Notes under the pieces: model-generated
The model's database searches: none
Told to the model about the DNA's origin: nothing
Seen by the model: the letters and a program-made list of their open reading frames with translations, nothing else
Part shown: one piece after another, positions 34,850-45,451 of the stretch
Numbering within the stretch: the first letter of the stretch is position 1
Layout of the letters: the number at the start of each line of letters is the position of its first letter
Position numbers and translations under genes: made by a program
Assembly: GCA_018257865.1 (NCBI GenBank)
Contig: JAEUBA010000048.1
Span: forward strand, 1-64,000
Length of the DNA stretch: 64,000 nucleotides
Direction of reading: 5' to 3'
DNA from: Stereocaulon alpinum
Lineage: Eukaryota > Ascomycota > Lecanoromycetes > Lecanorales > Stereocaulaceae

Positions 34850-37228
34850 TTAATGAGCAGCGCGTCGTCTCTTGTCCTCGTTGTACCCTTCGTTCAGAAT
34901 GACCATCGGCACGGCTACAGCGTAGGCAGCGCGGATGCTGCAAGCCATACAGGTCTCCTTTACATTCGCAATAACGGCAGAGAATCCAACGTGCGAGGCC
35001 CAAGCCCTTGCTAATACCTCATTATCTGCCACTCCGAAAGCCTCGACGACGAGGACAGATTCCACATCAGCAGTACCGTTGGTGGATTTGGAAGACGATG
35101 GTGAGCTGGAGCTGGAGCCGGCTTCAACAGGCGATTTTTCCGCGGCAGGAACTTCGGATGCTGATTCACTGGATGGAGATGGGGGGCTGGTTTCGCCAGG
35201 TGGCTTCTTGAGGAGCTCGACACCGTTCCAAGAGCATAGGTCTAAGAGATCGTCGACGTTAGCGGTTTCATAGGTGTAGTCCCAAAAGAGAACGTGCTGT
35301 CCTTTGCAAGGAGGGACGTAGATGAAGGAAACGTCATAGCGAAGTCGAACGGGGATAGTCTGATCCTTCACAGCGAATACAACAGCTGCACGGTACGTTG
35401 CAGGGTCCGTGGCCGACTTAGGGTCGGAGTGGTGCTTGAAGGCCAGTTTCTGGATTCTGACCCAGTCGACCATATTGTCAAAGTCTGGCAGAGGAAGCAC
35501 GAATTCATCAACGGGATAGCTGTCGGTTGGGGGCCCGAGAGCGGCAGTGCGAGCTGCCATATTCTTCACTTTGCTCCTAGTCAAGTATCTGGTTGGTAGA
35601 GCGGAGTATATAAGCAAAGTCTGGAGCTTCATGAGATCTCCGCTCTGAAAGCAAGGGCCGATCCACCCGTGATCCTGCTTGACGCCCCTGGACGCCCCAA
35701 TTACCTTTCCGACTATCGATTCCCAGTACCAATACGTAGAGCCGCGGTATTGGAATCCAAAGTTTGAGGGCGTCTGATCGAAGCCATGTGGGGCATTGTC
35801 CAGGTCGGGATCGCAGTCGATCAAGCTCCTCATTATGAGCCATGAAGATGAAGTCCCAGGAAAGATGGCACCCGCGATCCAAGAAGATGACCATGGACTC
35901 TTGCCTTCTAGTGGTATGACGCCTCCGTCCGTTTCTTCGAGCATACGTTCAACATCAGCGATACCAGCCCATTTCATATTGTTCGCAAAGTCAAGTAGCC
36001 GCTCTTTTTGCTTCGTCTTGGTGAAAGCCGTGATTCGAAACATTGTCGGGGGTCTGAGGAAGCCACCGTCGAGAGGCTCGAATGTCATCTTGTTAAGCCA
36101 AATCTGGGCCAGAGCAAGGTCGTGTGCAACTTTCTCATTGATCCCTGCCAGTAAGGATCTAATGTCATCCTTGTCGAAGTGGCGAGTAAATTCCTCTAAA
36201 CGTAGGTACAGCTCAACACTCAGCAGGAGCTGGTGGCAGAAGCGCTGCTCAACTTCCACATCGTGATTGTCATAAAATTGGGCCAGTACCTGTGCGCAAG
36301 GATCGCGGAAGTCAATCCAGACTGGATTGTCCAATGCAGCGATGAGCATTGGTATTTGTTGCAAGACTTGTACAGCTTCTCCTCTGACCCATTCTGGGTC
36401 GCAGATCAGTTGGGTGAAAAGTAGGTCTTCCGCAAGGTCCAAGTCATGGTCCAGACCACCTTGAAGGAAGTGTAGTCGCTGGAGTACGAGGATAGGGGCA
36501 GTATGTCGAGGTACAACGTAGTGATCGGGGCAAGGCTTGCGATGTGGAGGGCGATCCACCAGGCTGACATATTGATTGAGCGTAACAGTTCCTGGTAACT
36601 GGCCAAAGCAAGAGATCATGCTCGGCTGCTGCTCGAAGGTCTCCGATGGCATGACATGGCCACCGTGATGGAGCAACACAAGTGACATGTCGGCTGCAAG
36701 GTAGCAGGAATGGTGAAAGGCTGTGGCAGCATTCTCTGCGCCTTCGACATCGGCGGTCGCATAGAAGCGTTTATGGTTGGTGTCAATGTGACTCGCTTGA
36801 GAGAACGAACCTGCAAAACAAAGAGCTCCTTTACGTACTAAGGCTATGGCCTGCTCTTCGGAAAGCTTCGATCGTAGAGTTTGACCCTGTGGTGGCCATT
36901 GCGCGTGGACAAGCGGCTCAAGTCTGCCGGCCATACCGCAGCCACTCTCTGGTTGATCTTTTGATGAAGAGCGCCCCAGATCGTCGGTAGATGGAGGAGA
37001 TGGTGGCTGCGCAAATTCGACGCGCTCTTTTGGGTCAATTTGTAATCGCGAGTAGATGTTGAGGAGTTCATCGTACGTTAGGGTGGTCAACTCCTCAGGA
37101 ACTGCGATCTTGTCGTGGTCGTCATTTGCGTTCTTGATATGTTTAGAAGCGCATGGCGTGTTTGGGAACTCATTTTGTTGCTGAGAGCCACGCTCGTCCG
37201 GACTTGGGGGCTTGGACTGTCTAGCCAT
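34850..37228 (-). CDS. Large conserved-looking protein of unknown function
   Basis: A single open frame of 792 aa starts at the first ATG (37228); an in-frame TGA lies just upstream, so the N-terminus is well fixed. I do not recognise a domain. The body (about residues 75-620) is globular in composition with many Trp, His and Cys residues, for example ALCFAGSFSQASHID, FRITAFTKTKQKERLLDF and DHGWIGPCFQSGDLMKLQTLL. It ends with a Ser/Pro-rich linker (about 660-715) and a short folded-looking tail with Cys pairs. No signal peptide or convincing transmembrane helix is seen. In-frame introns cannot be excluded. It lies between the PHO80-like cyclin and the VTC gene, with no evidence that it shares their job. 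Confidence 0.75.
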   Translation of the reverse strand: MARQSKPPSPDERGSQQQNEFPNTPCASKHIKNANDDHDKIAVPEELTTLTYDELLNIYSRLQIDPKERVEFAQPPSPPSTDDLGRSSSKDQPESGCGMAGRLEPLVHAQWPPQGQTLRSKLSEEQAIALVRKGALCFAGSFSQASHIDTNHKRFYATADVEGAENAATAFHHSCYLAADMSLVLLHHGGHVMPSETFEQQPSMISCFGQLPGTVTLNQYVSLVDRPPHRKPCPDHYVVPRHTAPILVLQRLHFLQGGLDHDLDLAEDLLFTQLICDPEWVRGEAVQVLQQIPMLIAALDNPVWIDFRDPCAQVLAQFYDNHDVEVEQRFCHQLLLSVELYLRLEEFTRHFDKDDIRSLLAGINEKVAHDLALAQIWLNKMTFEPLDGGFLRPPTMFRITAFTKTKQKERLLDFANNMKWAGIADVERMLEETDGGVIPLEGKSPWSSSWIAGAIFPGTSSSWLIMRSLIDCDPDLDNAPHGFDQTPSNFGFQYRGSTYWYWESIVGKVIGASRGVKQDHGWIGPCFQSGDLMKLQTLLIYSALPTRYLTRSKVKNMAARTAALGPPTDSYPVDEFVLPLPDFDNMVDWVRIQKLAFKHHSDPKSATDPATYRAAVVFAVKDQTIPVRLRYDVSFIYVPPCKGQHVLFWDYTYETANVDDLLDLCSWNGVELLKKPPGETSPPSPSSESASEVPAAEKSPVEAGSSSSSPSSSKSTNGTADVESVLVVEAFGVADNEVLARAWASHVGFSAVIANVKETCMACSIRAAYAVAVPMVILNEGYNEDKRRRAAH

Positions 37229-37606
37229 GTGAGCCAATCAGACTTTGCCGGTAACACTATGTTACAATCGTTGACATATACAGATGGATTGGAATGGCGA
37301 AAGTAGCTAATATCTGTGTGGTTTGGTCAAGCAAAGTAGAGGTGTTGAGTAAGAGTTTAAAAGGGTCAGACGCGGTATCTGGTGGCAATCATCACACCCA
37401 CATAGTAATCCGGGTCCTCTATTTAATGATTGAGCACTAGTATTCCAAGAACTGGAAGAGCGGGGTCGATAAGGCAAATTAGTCGTATGGGCTCACTCTA
37501 CATCCGATGAGGCGATGACGTCCTAGTGAAGGCCTGCACAGTCTCAAGAGGTGGCCTATACCAACTATTTGCTGTCTCCTACCTTACGTCCCTAGAGCCT
37601 CGTGAT
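37229..37606. promoter_or_regulatory. Intergenic region, VTC 3' end to unknown-gene promoter
   Basis: About 380 bases separate two minus-strand genes. I see no clear motif. Confidence 0.4.
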
Positions 37607-40075
37607 CTATCGTAAACCCTGATGGATGAAGTTGCTCACTTGTACAAAGTTAAGGGTTTCGCTCGAATTTTTAGGTCGTTTCGCTTCTTCAAGAAACGTA
37701 TGATACTGCAAAACGTCAGTAAGGGTACTTCTTATTTCTTTAACTTCCCATACCTTGAAGCCAAAATTTATACAGAGAGCGACCACAAGTCCAATGCACA
37801 CAACAACAGGACCGACCACATTATCGAAGTCCTTGCCGCTTCGTTCTTCAATCATCCGACTCCGCACAATGTACACCCACCACCCCCAAGCTCCAGCGAA
37901 CAATGCTATGACAGTGTATACAACTGCCAGACCTCGCGCGACATTGTTGAATTCTCCGGCCGCGTTGAACAACCCAAGAGACAGGGTAGCTAGAAGCACC
38001 GATATGTGCTGCCATTTGATGAATGTTCGCTGATTAGCAAGCCAGACCTTGGGTTCCACCCTGACTGGATTCATGTCTTTAATGAACTTCCCAGGATGTC
38101 TGACACCAGGAGGTAGTTGCACCGGTCTTTGTTGATGTGCACGTGCATACTTGGTATTAGAAAACGGCGACCGAGATAAAAACCCTGAGAGCATGCCTGG
38201 AGCTGATTCAGTGGCAGGATCAGCATCCTCATCCGAGTCAGCCTCCTCGGCAACGTCATCGATGCCAGTATCTGATCTCCTTTTCCCAAAATCCGTAGCC
38301 GCTTTGCCTATGGGTGATCCGACAGCAGCTTTGTAAGACGATGCAGACTTGCCAAGGAAACTACCCATCGCGAGCTCGTCTTCCGCTTGTTTGGCTTTTT
38401 TGTCTTGCTCTTCTTGAAACGCGGTCTCAGGGTCTTTCCTGATATCTGTCTCGAGGTCACTAAGCCAAAATGGAAAGCTATTTACATAGTCCTCGAAGAG
38501 CGAGGCGACGCCATGGACGAATTTCGAGAACCTAGGTGCTTCTTTGAGGAGATGGGACGACATCAACTCCTTGATCCACTCATTAGTCCTCTTACTGGAG
38601 CCATCCTTCACCTTAATTTCTAGAAGCGCATGTGGGAATCTAGAGATCTCTCCTTGCCGTATCTCCGAGAATGGAAATTTGATGCCAAGTCTGTCAATGT
38701 CTCCCCTATGCCAGTCTCCAGGGTCTCTGCATGGTCGATCTTGGTCAAGAGAATCTTCGCGTACGAATGCTACGTCTGTGTCGATACTTATGCGTACTTT
38801 GTCGTCGCCCGGGATTTGGAATGCGGCTCGGGTGTAATTTGCTCGTAGTACGGGCTGAAGGCCAGTGTCCTTGATAAAGCTCTGTATCTCATCAACACTG
38901 TGTTTGAGGTTGGCGACGCCGTTTTCTTCGGTACCCTCTCGGTCACGGAGCTTGTGGACACTTTTTTCCATTTTATAATCTCCTGTGATGAAAGGTTGTA
39001 TATACTTTTCTTTAATAGGAAAACGCGTTTCCTCGCTGTCGCCACTCTCTTTGATGGTCTTCTTTTCAAAAAAAAATTCAGGCTTTTCGTCAAGTTGACC
39101 TGACCACCTAAGTCGCAGGGATGAAGCATCAGAGGTTCTCTCGATCTTTCCGTTATATAGGGTAAATTGAGGATTGTCAAAGTAGAGAGACGTTATTGTA
39201 GGATCTGACTGGCCACTTTCTACGACCTTGGATGTCTGGGGATTATAGACAAGGACTGGAAGGCGTCGAAGGATGTAGGTTTTGATCTCAAGGAGGTTCT
39301 CCGGATGCACCCAGACTAGCACATGGTCAGTCCTGGCGGTATAGATAAGTTGTGTAGTGTACATACATTTATGTGACGTGTACGTCTCTTTCCCGCTTTT
39401 ACTCTCAGTCATAGATTTGGTCCTCTCACTTTCCCCGTCCACTCTCTGTCTCACAAAAGAGTACATTATGGACAGCCTGAATCAACATGAGTTCTTGGAA
39501 GTAAAATTCTGTAACAGCACAGGGTCCATCACGTACCTGTAGAGCAAAGGCGAGTAGTCCTCCGAATTGAAGGGTAAGGCTGCAAGCCTGACCTGCAGCA
39601 AAGGCCGCACCTTATACTTCGAGCCACGCTTCCGGTCATGTTTCTTTGCAGCCTTCAAAAAGCCAGTGTAGTTGATACGGCTGTATTTCTCCAATTCGTT
39701 GATCTCCTTGGTGATCCCATCAAGCTCTTTGAGCACATCTTGCAGACTTTCTGAACCTTTTCCGTCTACATTTTCACCCTCTTTCAAAGTCTCTTTGTCC
39801 ATTTTCTCCGATTCTGCAAGCTTCTCCAGCCTCGATTCGCAATCAGACGTACGCTCTCGGAGGCTTTTGTGTGTCTCGACTTGGAAAGCGTTGACTTTCT
39901 CTATCTGCACATTGACAAGTTCTTCCACGAATCTTCCTTCATCGTCTTCAGTCCACTCCTTCTCCTCATTCTGGGAACCGTGTTCCCGTAGTAGCTGCTT
40001 CAGCTTGCCATAATCGATATAACTGGTTTTCCATGGCTCATATATCGAGTTCTTCAGTGTCTTGCCGAAACGCAT
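37607..40075 (-). CDS. VTC polyphosphate-complex subunit with SPX domain (Vtc2/Vtc3-like)
   Basis: Predicted complement join is 37607-37705, 37754-39315, 39367-39476 and 39537-40075, giving 769 aa. The N-terminal SPX domain (MRFGKTLKNSIYEPW, YIDYGKLKQLL, then the basic FLKAAKKHDRKR) senses inositol pyrophosphates. Next is the tunnel domain with KFWVHPENLLEIK and RANYTRAAFQIPGDDKVRISIDTD. An acidic linker follows, and then a three-helix DUF202/Vtc1-type membrane domain from WLANQRTFIKWQHISVLL. The start resembles Vtc2/3 (..YPPWK-like) rather than catalytic Vtc4, so it is likely a regulatory subunit of the vacuolar polyphosphate polymerase. Two introns (39316-39366 and 37706-37753) are multiples of three and hidden in open frame. 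Removing them restores SHKFWVHP and the tail. Confidence 0.9.
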
Positions 40076-40344
40076 TTTGGCGAGCTTTCAAGTTGACAAT
40101 GAGCCAAATTCTGACTGGCCATAAAGTTCGGGAAATGTAATGGTATGAGGGAAGGTCTAGGGTGGAGGAATCCCGTTGAAGTTCGTGGAAGTGGTGTCTG
40201 CAGTGAAGTTCTAAGGGTGGCCCCCCCACGTGCAGCACGGGACGGCCCGGACAACCGCTAGAGACATGTTTCAGTGCACCACCTTTGGGCTCAGCTTCAT
40301 TTACCATAGCTTTCTCTTCGTGTCAGTTCAAACGCGCTCCCTCA
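40076..40344. promoter_or_regulatory. Shared divergent promoter, VTC (-) and NUDIX (+)
   Basis: Only 269 bases separate the two start codons. A C-run followed by CACGTG sits near the middle at 40227-40232, listed separately. Confidence 0.6.
40227..40232. promoter_or_regulatory. CACGTG candidate Pho4/NUC-1 site
   Basis: CACGTG lies 152 bases upstream of the VTC start and 113 bases upstream of the NUDIX start, after a run of C. Yeast VTC genes are direct Pho4 targets through this core, so the position is suggestive. No footprint or expression evidence can be given from sequence. Confidence 0.5.
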
Positions 40345-41686
40345 ATGGAAGAGACTGATGGTGGCTCAAAAGGCATAGAGCCTCTCTCCTTACGTCTCAA
40401 AGGTGTCCTTCAAGACATTCACGATGAGGAATGCCCATTTGTTCCCAATCCCCCAGGGTGTAAGAAACGAGCAGCCGTGGCTTTGGTGATACGGATAAGG
40501 CCTCCATTTCCTCAAGAAGCTGTCTTTGATCAGGAGAATTGCTCGTCATCGTCTCAACCCTTCCAAGCATCCCTGGACAACTTCTTTTCCCAATCCTGGA
40601 TTCAACATGGCGACCCTGAAGTGCTCTTCATCAAGCGCGCTGCAAGAGCAGGCGACAGATGGACCAGCCACATCGCCTTCCCCGGCGGCAAAAGAGATCC
40701 GGGTGATTCAGATGATCGTGCGACGAGTGTAAGAGAAACCATGGAGGAGACAGGCCTCGACCTTAATACCGACCATAGTCTTTTCATCGGCAACTTACCT
40801 GAGCGCGTCATAAGAATGATGTGGGGAGAGACGCCGTGAGTATGCATCTCTTCAGACACATACCCTGACCACTGATAATTTCAGGCTCATGGTGCTCTGT
40901 CCCTTTGTCTATCTTATGATGCACCATGATCTTCCACCCTTGGCGTTGCAACCGTCGGAGATCCACTCGGCCCATTGGGTACCTATCAGAGGGCTCCTGA
41001 CACCCTCGCTGAGGAGGAGCGTAAGATCCGACGTATCTGAACGGTTCACGCGTCAGAGATCGCCATATATAAGGATGCTCATTCGAGCAGTGGCTGGGCA
41101 GATGGTTTTCGGCGCGGTCAAACTAAAACCAACTGAGAGCCTATACTGCAGCTCTCTCCCTAGCTACATTCCCGAAGATGACAGTCCAACATCTTTCAGC
41201 GCCTCGGTGGCCCGCATTGTCAACACTGCACTCTTTGGAGATAAGGGACAATCTGATGCAGATGATCAGCCACTAATGCTATGGGGATTAACGCTCAGCA
41301 TCGTTGCAGACCTCCTTGAGTCGATGGACGTAAAAGGAACCTCCAAACTCTGGAGTTGGCCAACGCTCTCACCATGGGACATACGGTTCACCGTCTGGCT
41401 TTTGACTTACAAATTCCGGTCACGGAAGTTGCGGGAATTGACTACGACAACCGGTAGGCCTGGCTCTAATGAGGTCCGAATTGGTGGTCTGGACAACACC
41501 ACTTTCACTACTTCAACTACACGACAGAACAAAGCATCAGGAGCTGGGGCCGCGGCCATGCAGCTACTTGATGGCTACGCTGGCGAAATGCGGAAAGCTG
41601 TCCTTGTGGCTTTGTTCCTCCGGTTTTCCGTTGGAGCTAGTTTTGCGGCTTACCTGATTCGAAAGCATCGGAGAAGCCGTCTTTGA
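40345..41686 (+). CDS. NUDIX hydrolase of the CoA-diphosphatase type, with C-terminal membrane anchor
   Basis: Predicted join is 40345-40835 and 40885-41686, giving 430 aa. The segment VLFIKRAARAGDRWTSHIAFPGG matches the CoA-diphosphatase signature that precedes the Nudix box. The box GGKRDPGDSDDRATSVRETM continues EETGLDL, with the metal-binding RE..EE residues present. The usual Glu after the Gly is Asp, as in other CoA-type members. The long C-terminal half is unlike bacterial members and ends in a hydrophobic helix (VLVALFLRFSVGASFAAYLI) followed by basic residues, suggesting a tail-anchored membrane protein. It probably cleaves CoA-like or nucleoside diphosphate substrates, perhaps at peroxisome or another membrane (inference). 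The start is the first ATG. It shares a promoter with the VTC gene. Confidence 0.87.
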
Positions 41687-42262
41687 ATCAATACTACTCG
41701 GTCTGGCTTTATATTTCAACGGACACTTGTGCGGATCGTCTTGCCCAGCAGGTCTCCAGGTGGGCAGTATGTCCAGAAAAACATCTAGGAAGCGAGTAGC
41801 CGATCTAGTGGAATCCTAAACATCAGACGCCCGACAGAATTAATTTACCTGGTAAAGCTTGAGTAGAGTGCTCGAGAACATTGACTAAGAGACTTTTTCT
41901 GGCTCTAGTACTCATTTTCAGGTCCTCGGATATCTTTTTAGAATTCACGTTCGTAATAAGGGCTTGGATATGACTCTTGGAACCTCAACATATAGACCAT
42001 AGATTTTTGAGATGATGACATATAGCATGAAGCTTTTTACCAAACGTTATTTGCCTTTACATACCTCGACAGGTAGTCAGCCCATTGTTTCCCGTGGTCT
42101 TTGCAATCATAATGTAAAGGTAGAGACTGATAGATGTGTAGATTGTAGCAAATTGTGAGCCAAGGCTGTTTCTATGTGCATTTATCTTCGGATGTTCTAT
42201 TCCACATATATGGACTTGTGCTAGGTGTTGAATGTACTTTCCAACATCGTTCTTAATTAACA
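41687..42262. other. Convergent intergenic region
   Basis: This is 3' sequence between the NUDIX (+) and F-box (-) genes. It is AT-leaning with no recognisable gene. Confidence 0.5.
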
Positions 42263-43874
42263 TCATGAGAAGTCATATACCACGAGAGCCTGGGCGCCCT
42301 GCATCTTCTCCCGGAGCAAGACCACCTTCTCCTCATCGAATGCTACCCAGCCCTTGGTCACATTCGACTCTTCTAATTCTCGATCTGGCCTTGGCTCTTC
42401 AACAAAGCTCCTCCTCCGCTCCGGGCGCACCTGTACGCTGGCTTCACCGGCAGCTGCATGCCGTCTAGACGCGCTAGATGATATTCCTCCTTCAAGCTCC
42501 CATACTCGAAGCTCGTTGCCCAAAGTGCTGACAGAGACTGCCCTACCCCGATCTCCAACATGAGCACCTGAGACTGAAGATGTGTGGCCCCATAGCCTGT
42601 TCCCGGCGGAGATGCTCAGTTCTTCGGCATTAGACGTTACCATGTAGAGTGTGAGTGTATTATCCGAGTGGGCTGACAACAGATATGGGTGGTTGTAGGA
42701 TAAAGATGTCGGCTTCTTGATTGATGGCATACCTCCAACAGTGTCGGGCGAAGGTGCGGATAACCTTGGCATACGCGAAATGGTGTTTAAAGCAGACGCC
42801 ATCCGAGAATCCATGACTATTCCATCGCCTGTAAGGCGGAGCTCTTGTAGTCCAACAGACCATCCCACGGTCCAGCTGGGCATAGCGTACGCTATCGAAG
42901 CAACAACGCTGGTGGAAGAAGCTCGTATCGCCAGAGTTGCTGGTGGGTACGCAGTATGAGAGCGAAGCGAGGATATGAGTGTTGGAGCGAGTATTGCATT
43001 ATCGGCTGCATCCGGGTCATGACCAAAGCGGTATAAGGATAATAGCGGCGCTCTAGTCATTGTTAGTAGATATGGCGAGGCGTAAGCAATTGCATGAATG
43101 GCTCCATTTGTAGACGCAGCATGGGTATATTGCTGGACAAAGGCCCGTTTCTGCCGTAGTAGAGTGTAGATTGCGAAGCGGCCATCTTCAAATCCAATTG
43201 AGATACCCACTCGGTGTTTGGAAGATTCCGTATCGTTCATCGCTAAGGATGTGGGACCAGCATGGCAAAGCGGTGTGCTTGCTATCAATCGGTCATTCCC
43301 CTTCAATGACCAAGCTCTAATCCCAGTCGCGCCATCCACGGTCACAACAATATCATCATGTAGCCGTACAAGCAGAGGAGGTGTAGATGGTTGTTCCGCC
43401 ACCTGGGTCTCGCTGACGTTGGCGCTACCCCTCGACCAGTTGTGGCGCAACTTGTATTGCCTTTTCCAATTCGTTGCCTTGCCTCTTTTCACGAGATGGT
43501 CATCGTCGAGCCATTTCGATATTCTCGAGGAATAGTCAAGGGACTGGGCGGAGGTCTCTAGGTCGCGTACGCCTGGTATTCGTGACGCTCGAGGCCGTAC
43601 GAAGCGGTCGTAGAACAAGGCTTTCCATAGTTGGGGATCACCAGCAAGAGCTTTCAGTCGCCGGGAGAGTCTTCACGGTCAGCTGCATGTCCAGGATAAG
43701 GGTTCTGCATGCGCACCTTTGGCAAGTGACGAGCTCTGAAACAGAAAGAAAGGAAAGGGTCCTGAGTAGGAGCTCATCGCTCAAGACGGACAATCTGTCA
43801 AGATACTTGCTGGTTCGGAGCCGCTTGGCGGAGTAAGAGACATGCACATCATTTTCACGAGGACGCTTGGTCAT
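42263..43874 (-). CDS. F-box protein with WD40-like beta-propeller region
   Basis: Predicted complement join is 42263-43670 and 43717-43874, giving 521 aa. The basic N-terminus (MTKRPREND) precedes an F-box at about residues 28-70: LSVLSDELLLRTLSFLSVSE, then LVTCQ joined across the 46-nt intron to RLSRRLKALAGDPQLWKALF. The remainder has propeller-like repeats, including VVTVDGATGIRAWSLKGN, GHTSSVSGAHVGDRGRAVSV and LGNELRVWELEGG. F-box proteins recruit substrates to SCF (Skp1-cullin) ubiquitin ligases; the target is unknown. The intron (43671-43716) uses GTGCGC and GTGAAG, an unusual acceptor context, but it restores the F-box. It is divergent from GIS2. Confidence 0.85.
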
Positions 43875-44304
43875 AGCTGTTCCTCGTGGTAACAGGTAGA
43901 GTAACCACGCGACGAGCCAAATTTTGATATATTAAGCACCCAAGGGACCCTAACTGTTTCAACGATGACGTTGGCAGCGGATCCCAGGGGCCAGTTTTAG
44001 CGAGCTTTCTTAGCGTCTTTGCCCCACGAGCCGAAGAAATCTCAAAGCCATACACGTTCACAGTCGACAATATCACCCGGCTCTTGACCCGCTCATTGTG
44101 AAGTCGATAACATACAAAAGCCTTTGCATATCGCTCACAATTAAGCCTAACTGTTATTTTTGCATATATCGCTCAAAGTAAGTCGGCCTCGAAGCCTGCC
44201 ATTCAGACACGCCCCGCTACGAACGCCCACCTCACTCTACCACAAGCCAAATTGGGCACGAAGCTGACTCCAAGCCTTACCTAGAGCCACACATACCAGG
44301 AATC
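43875..44304. promoter_or_regulatory. Divergent promoter region, F-box (-) and GIS2 (+)
   Basis: 430 bases lie between the start codons. A short repeated phrase, TTGCATATCGCTCA near 44126 and TTGCATATATCGCTCA near 44160, occurs twice about 34 bases apart and could be a regulatory pair. I see no gene. Confidence 0.45.
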
Positions 44305-45451
44305 ATGGACTACTCGCAGCCAGGTGGACGTGGCTGCTTCAATTGTGAGTCCTCACCCCCTTCTCACTTTGCCAATTTCATCTGGCTTCTACATTCCCCA
44401 CTCTCGAGGTTTTCGCTTCCACCACAATCGCTGGCTTGTCTATCTTTCCAACTTGGACCCCTGGCTACAGTCCATACACATTCACAATACTGTCGGCATA
44501 TGTTATGCAAGGCTGGCCCGTGTTTGCTTGCACGAAGCATATGTTGAGTGACACTCCAGTCGTGATTCGATTTGTAGCTGGCCCTGTCCTACCTCTTGCA
44601 ATGCCTTAACCAAGACTGCGACCTGCGAAACATAAATCATAGCTCATGCTGACATGAGGTGACTGCAGGCGGCGACAGCTCGCATCAAGCACGCGACTGC
44701 CCAAAGCGCGGAACACCAACCTGCTACAATTGCGGCGAAGAGGGACATGTCAGCCGCGAATGCAATGCTCCACAAAAGGAGAAGTCTTGTTACCGCTGCG
44801 GTGAAGTCGGTCATATTTCGCGCGAATGCCCTAATCCTGGTGCCGGAGGAGGTGCGGGAGGAGGCATGAGCGGTGGATACTCAGGAGGAGGGGGCGGTGG
44901 TGGAGGTGAGCTTTGTCCATCAGGACATGAGCTTAGATTATGGCTAATGAGTATCGTCAAGGTCAAGAATGCTACAAATGTGGCAAGGTTGGTCGTAAGC
45001 AGGGCTCAGTTTTACCGCTATTACCATGTGCGAGCTAAGTGGTCGTCAACGCAGACATTGCCCGTAACTGCACCAGTGAGAGTGGCGGATACGGTCAGGG
45101 TGGCTATGGCGGAGGAGGCTACGGCGGTGGCTATGGAGGAGGCCGCGGGGCTGGCGGCCAGACGTGCTACTCATGCGGTGGTTATGGTCACATGAGTAGG
45201 GATTGTACTCAAGGCCAGAAGTGCTACAACTGTAGGGTCCCCCCAAAACCCCACCTTCTCTTCATACATGTCAACTAATAATAACAGGTGGTGAAGTCGG
45301 TCATCTATCTCGTGATTGCCCCTCAGAGCCGAGCGCAGAGCGTGTGTGCTACAAGGTAGGGACCCAACATCCCCACCTTATTAGGACCATTCGTGTTGAT
45401 CTGTGACAGTGCAAGCAACCTGGACACGTTCAGGCCGCATGCTCTAATTAA
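44305..45451 (+). CDS. GIS2: CCHC zinc-knuckle nucleic-acid-binding protein (Gis2/CNBP/Byr3-like)
   Basis: Predicted join is 44305-44344, 44669-44905, 44962-44994, 45055-45231, 45288-45355 and 45410-45451, giving 198 aa. Six exons assemble seven CX2CX4HX4C knuckles: CFNCGDSSHQARDC, CYNCGEEGHVSREC, CYRCGEVGHISREC, CYKCGKVGHIARNC, CYSCGGYGHMSRDC, CYNCGEVGHLSRDC and CYKCKQPGHVQAAC. Gly-rich (GGYGGG) linkers flank knuckle 4. Several junctions fall inside knuckles and every one closes in phase, which is strong internal support. Family members bind single-stranded nucleic acid and act in translation and stress granules. The first intron is long for this genome (324 nt) and could hold regulatory sequence. 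Confidence 0.95.
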
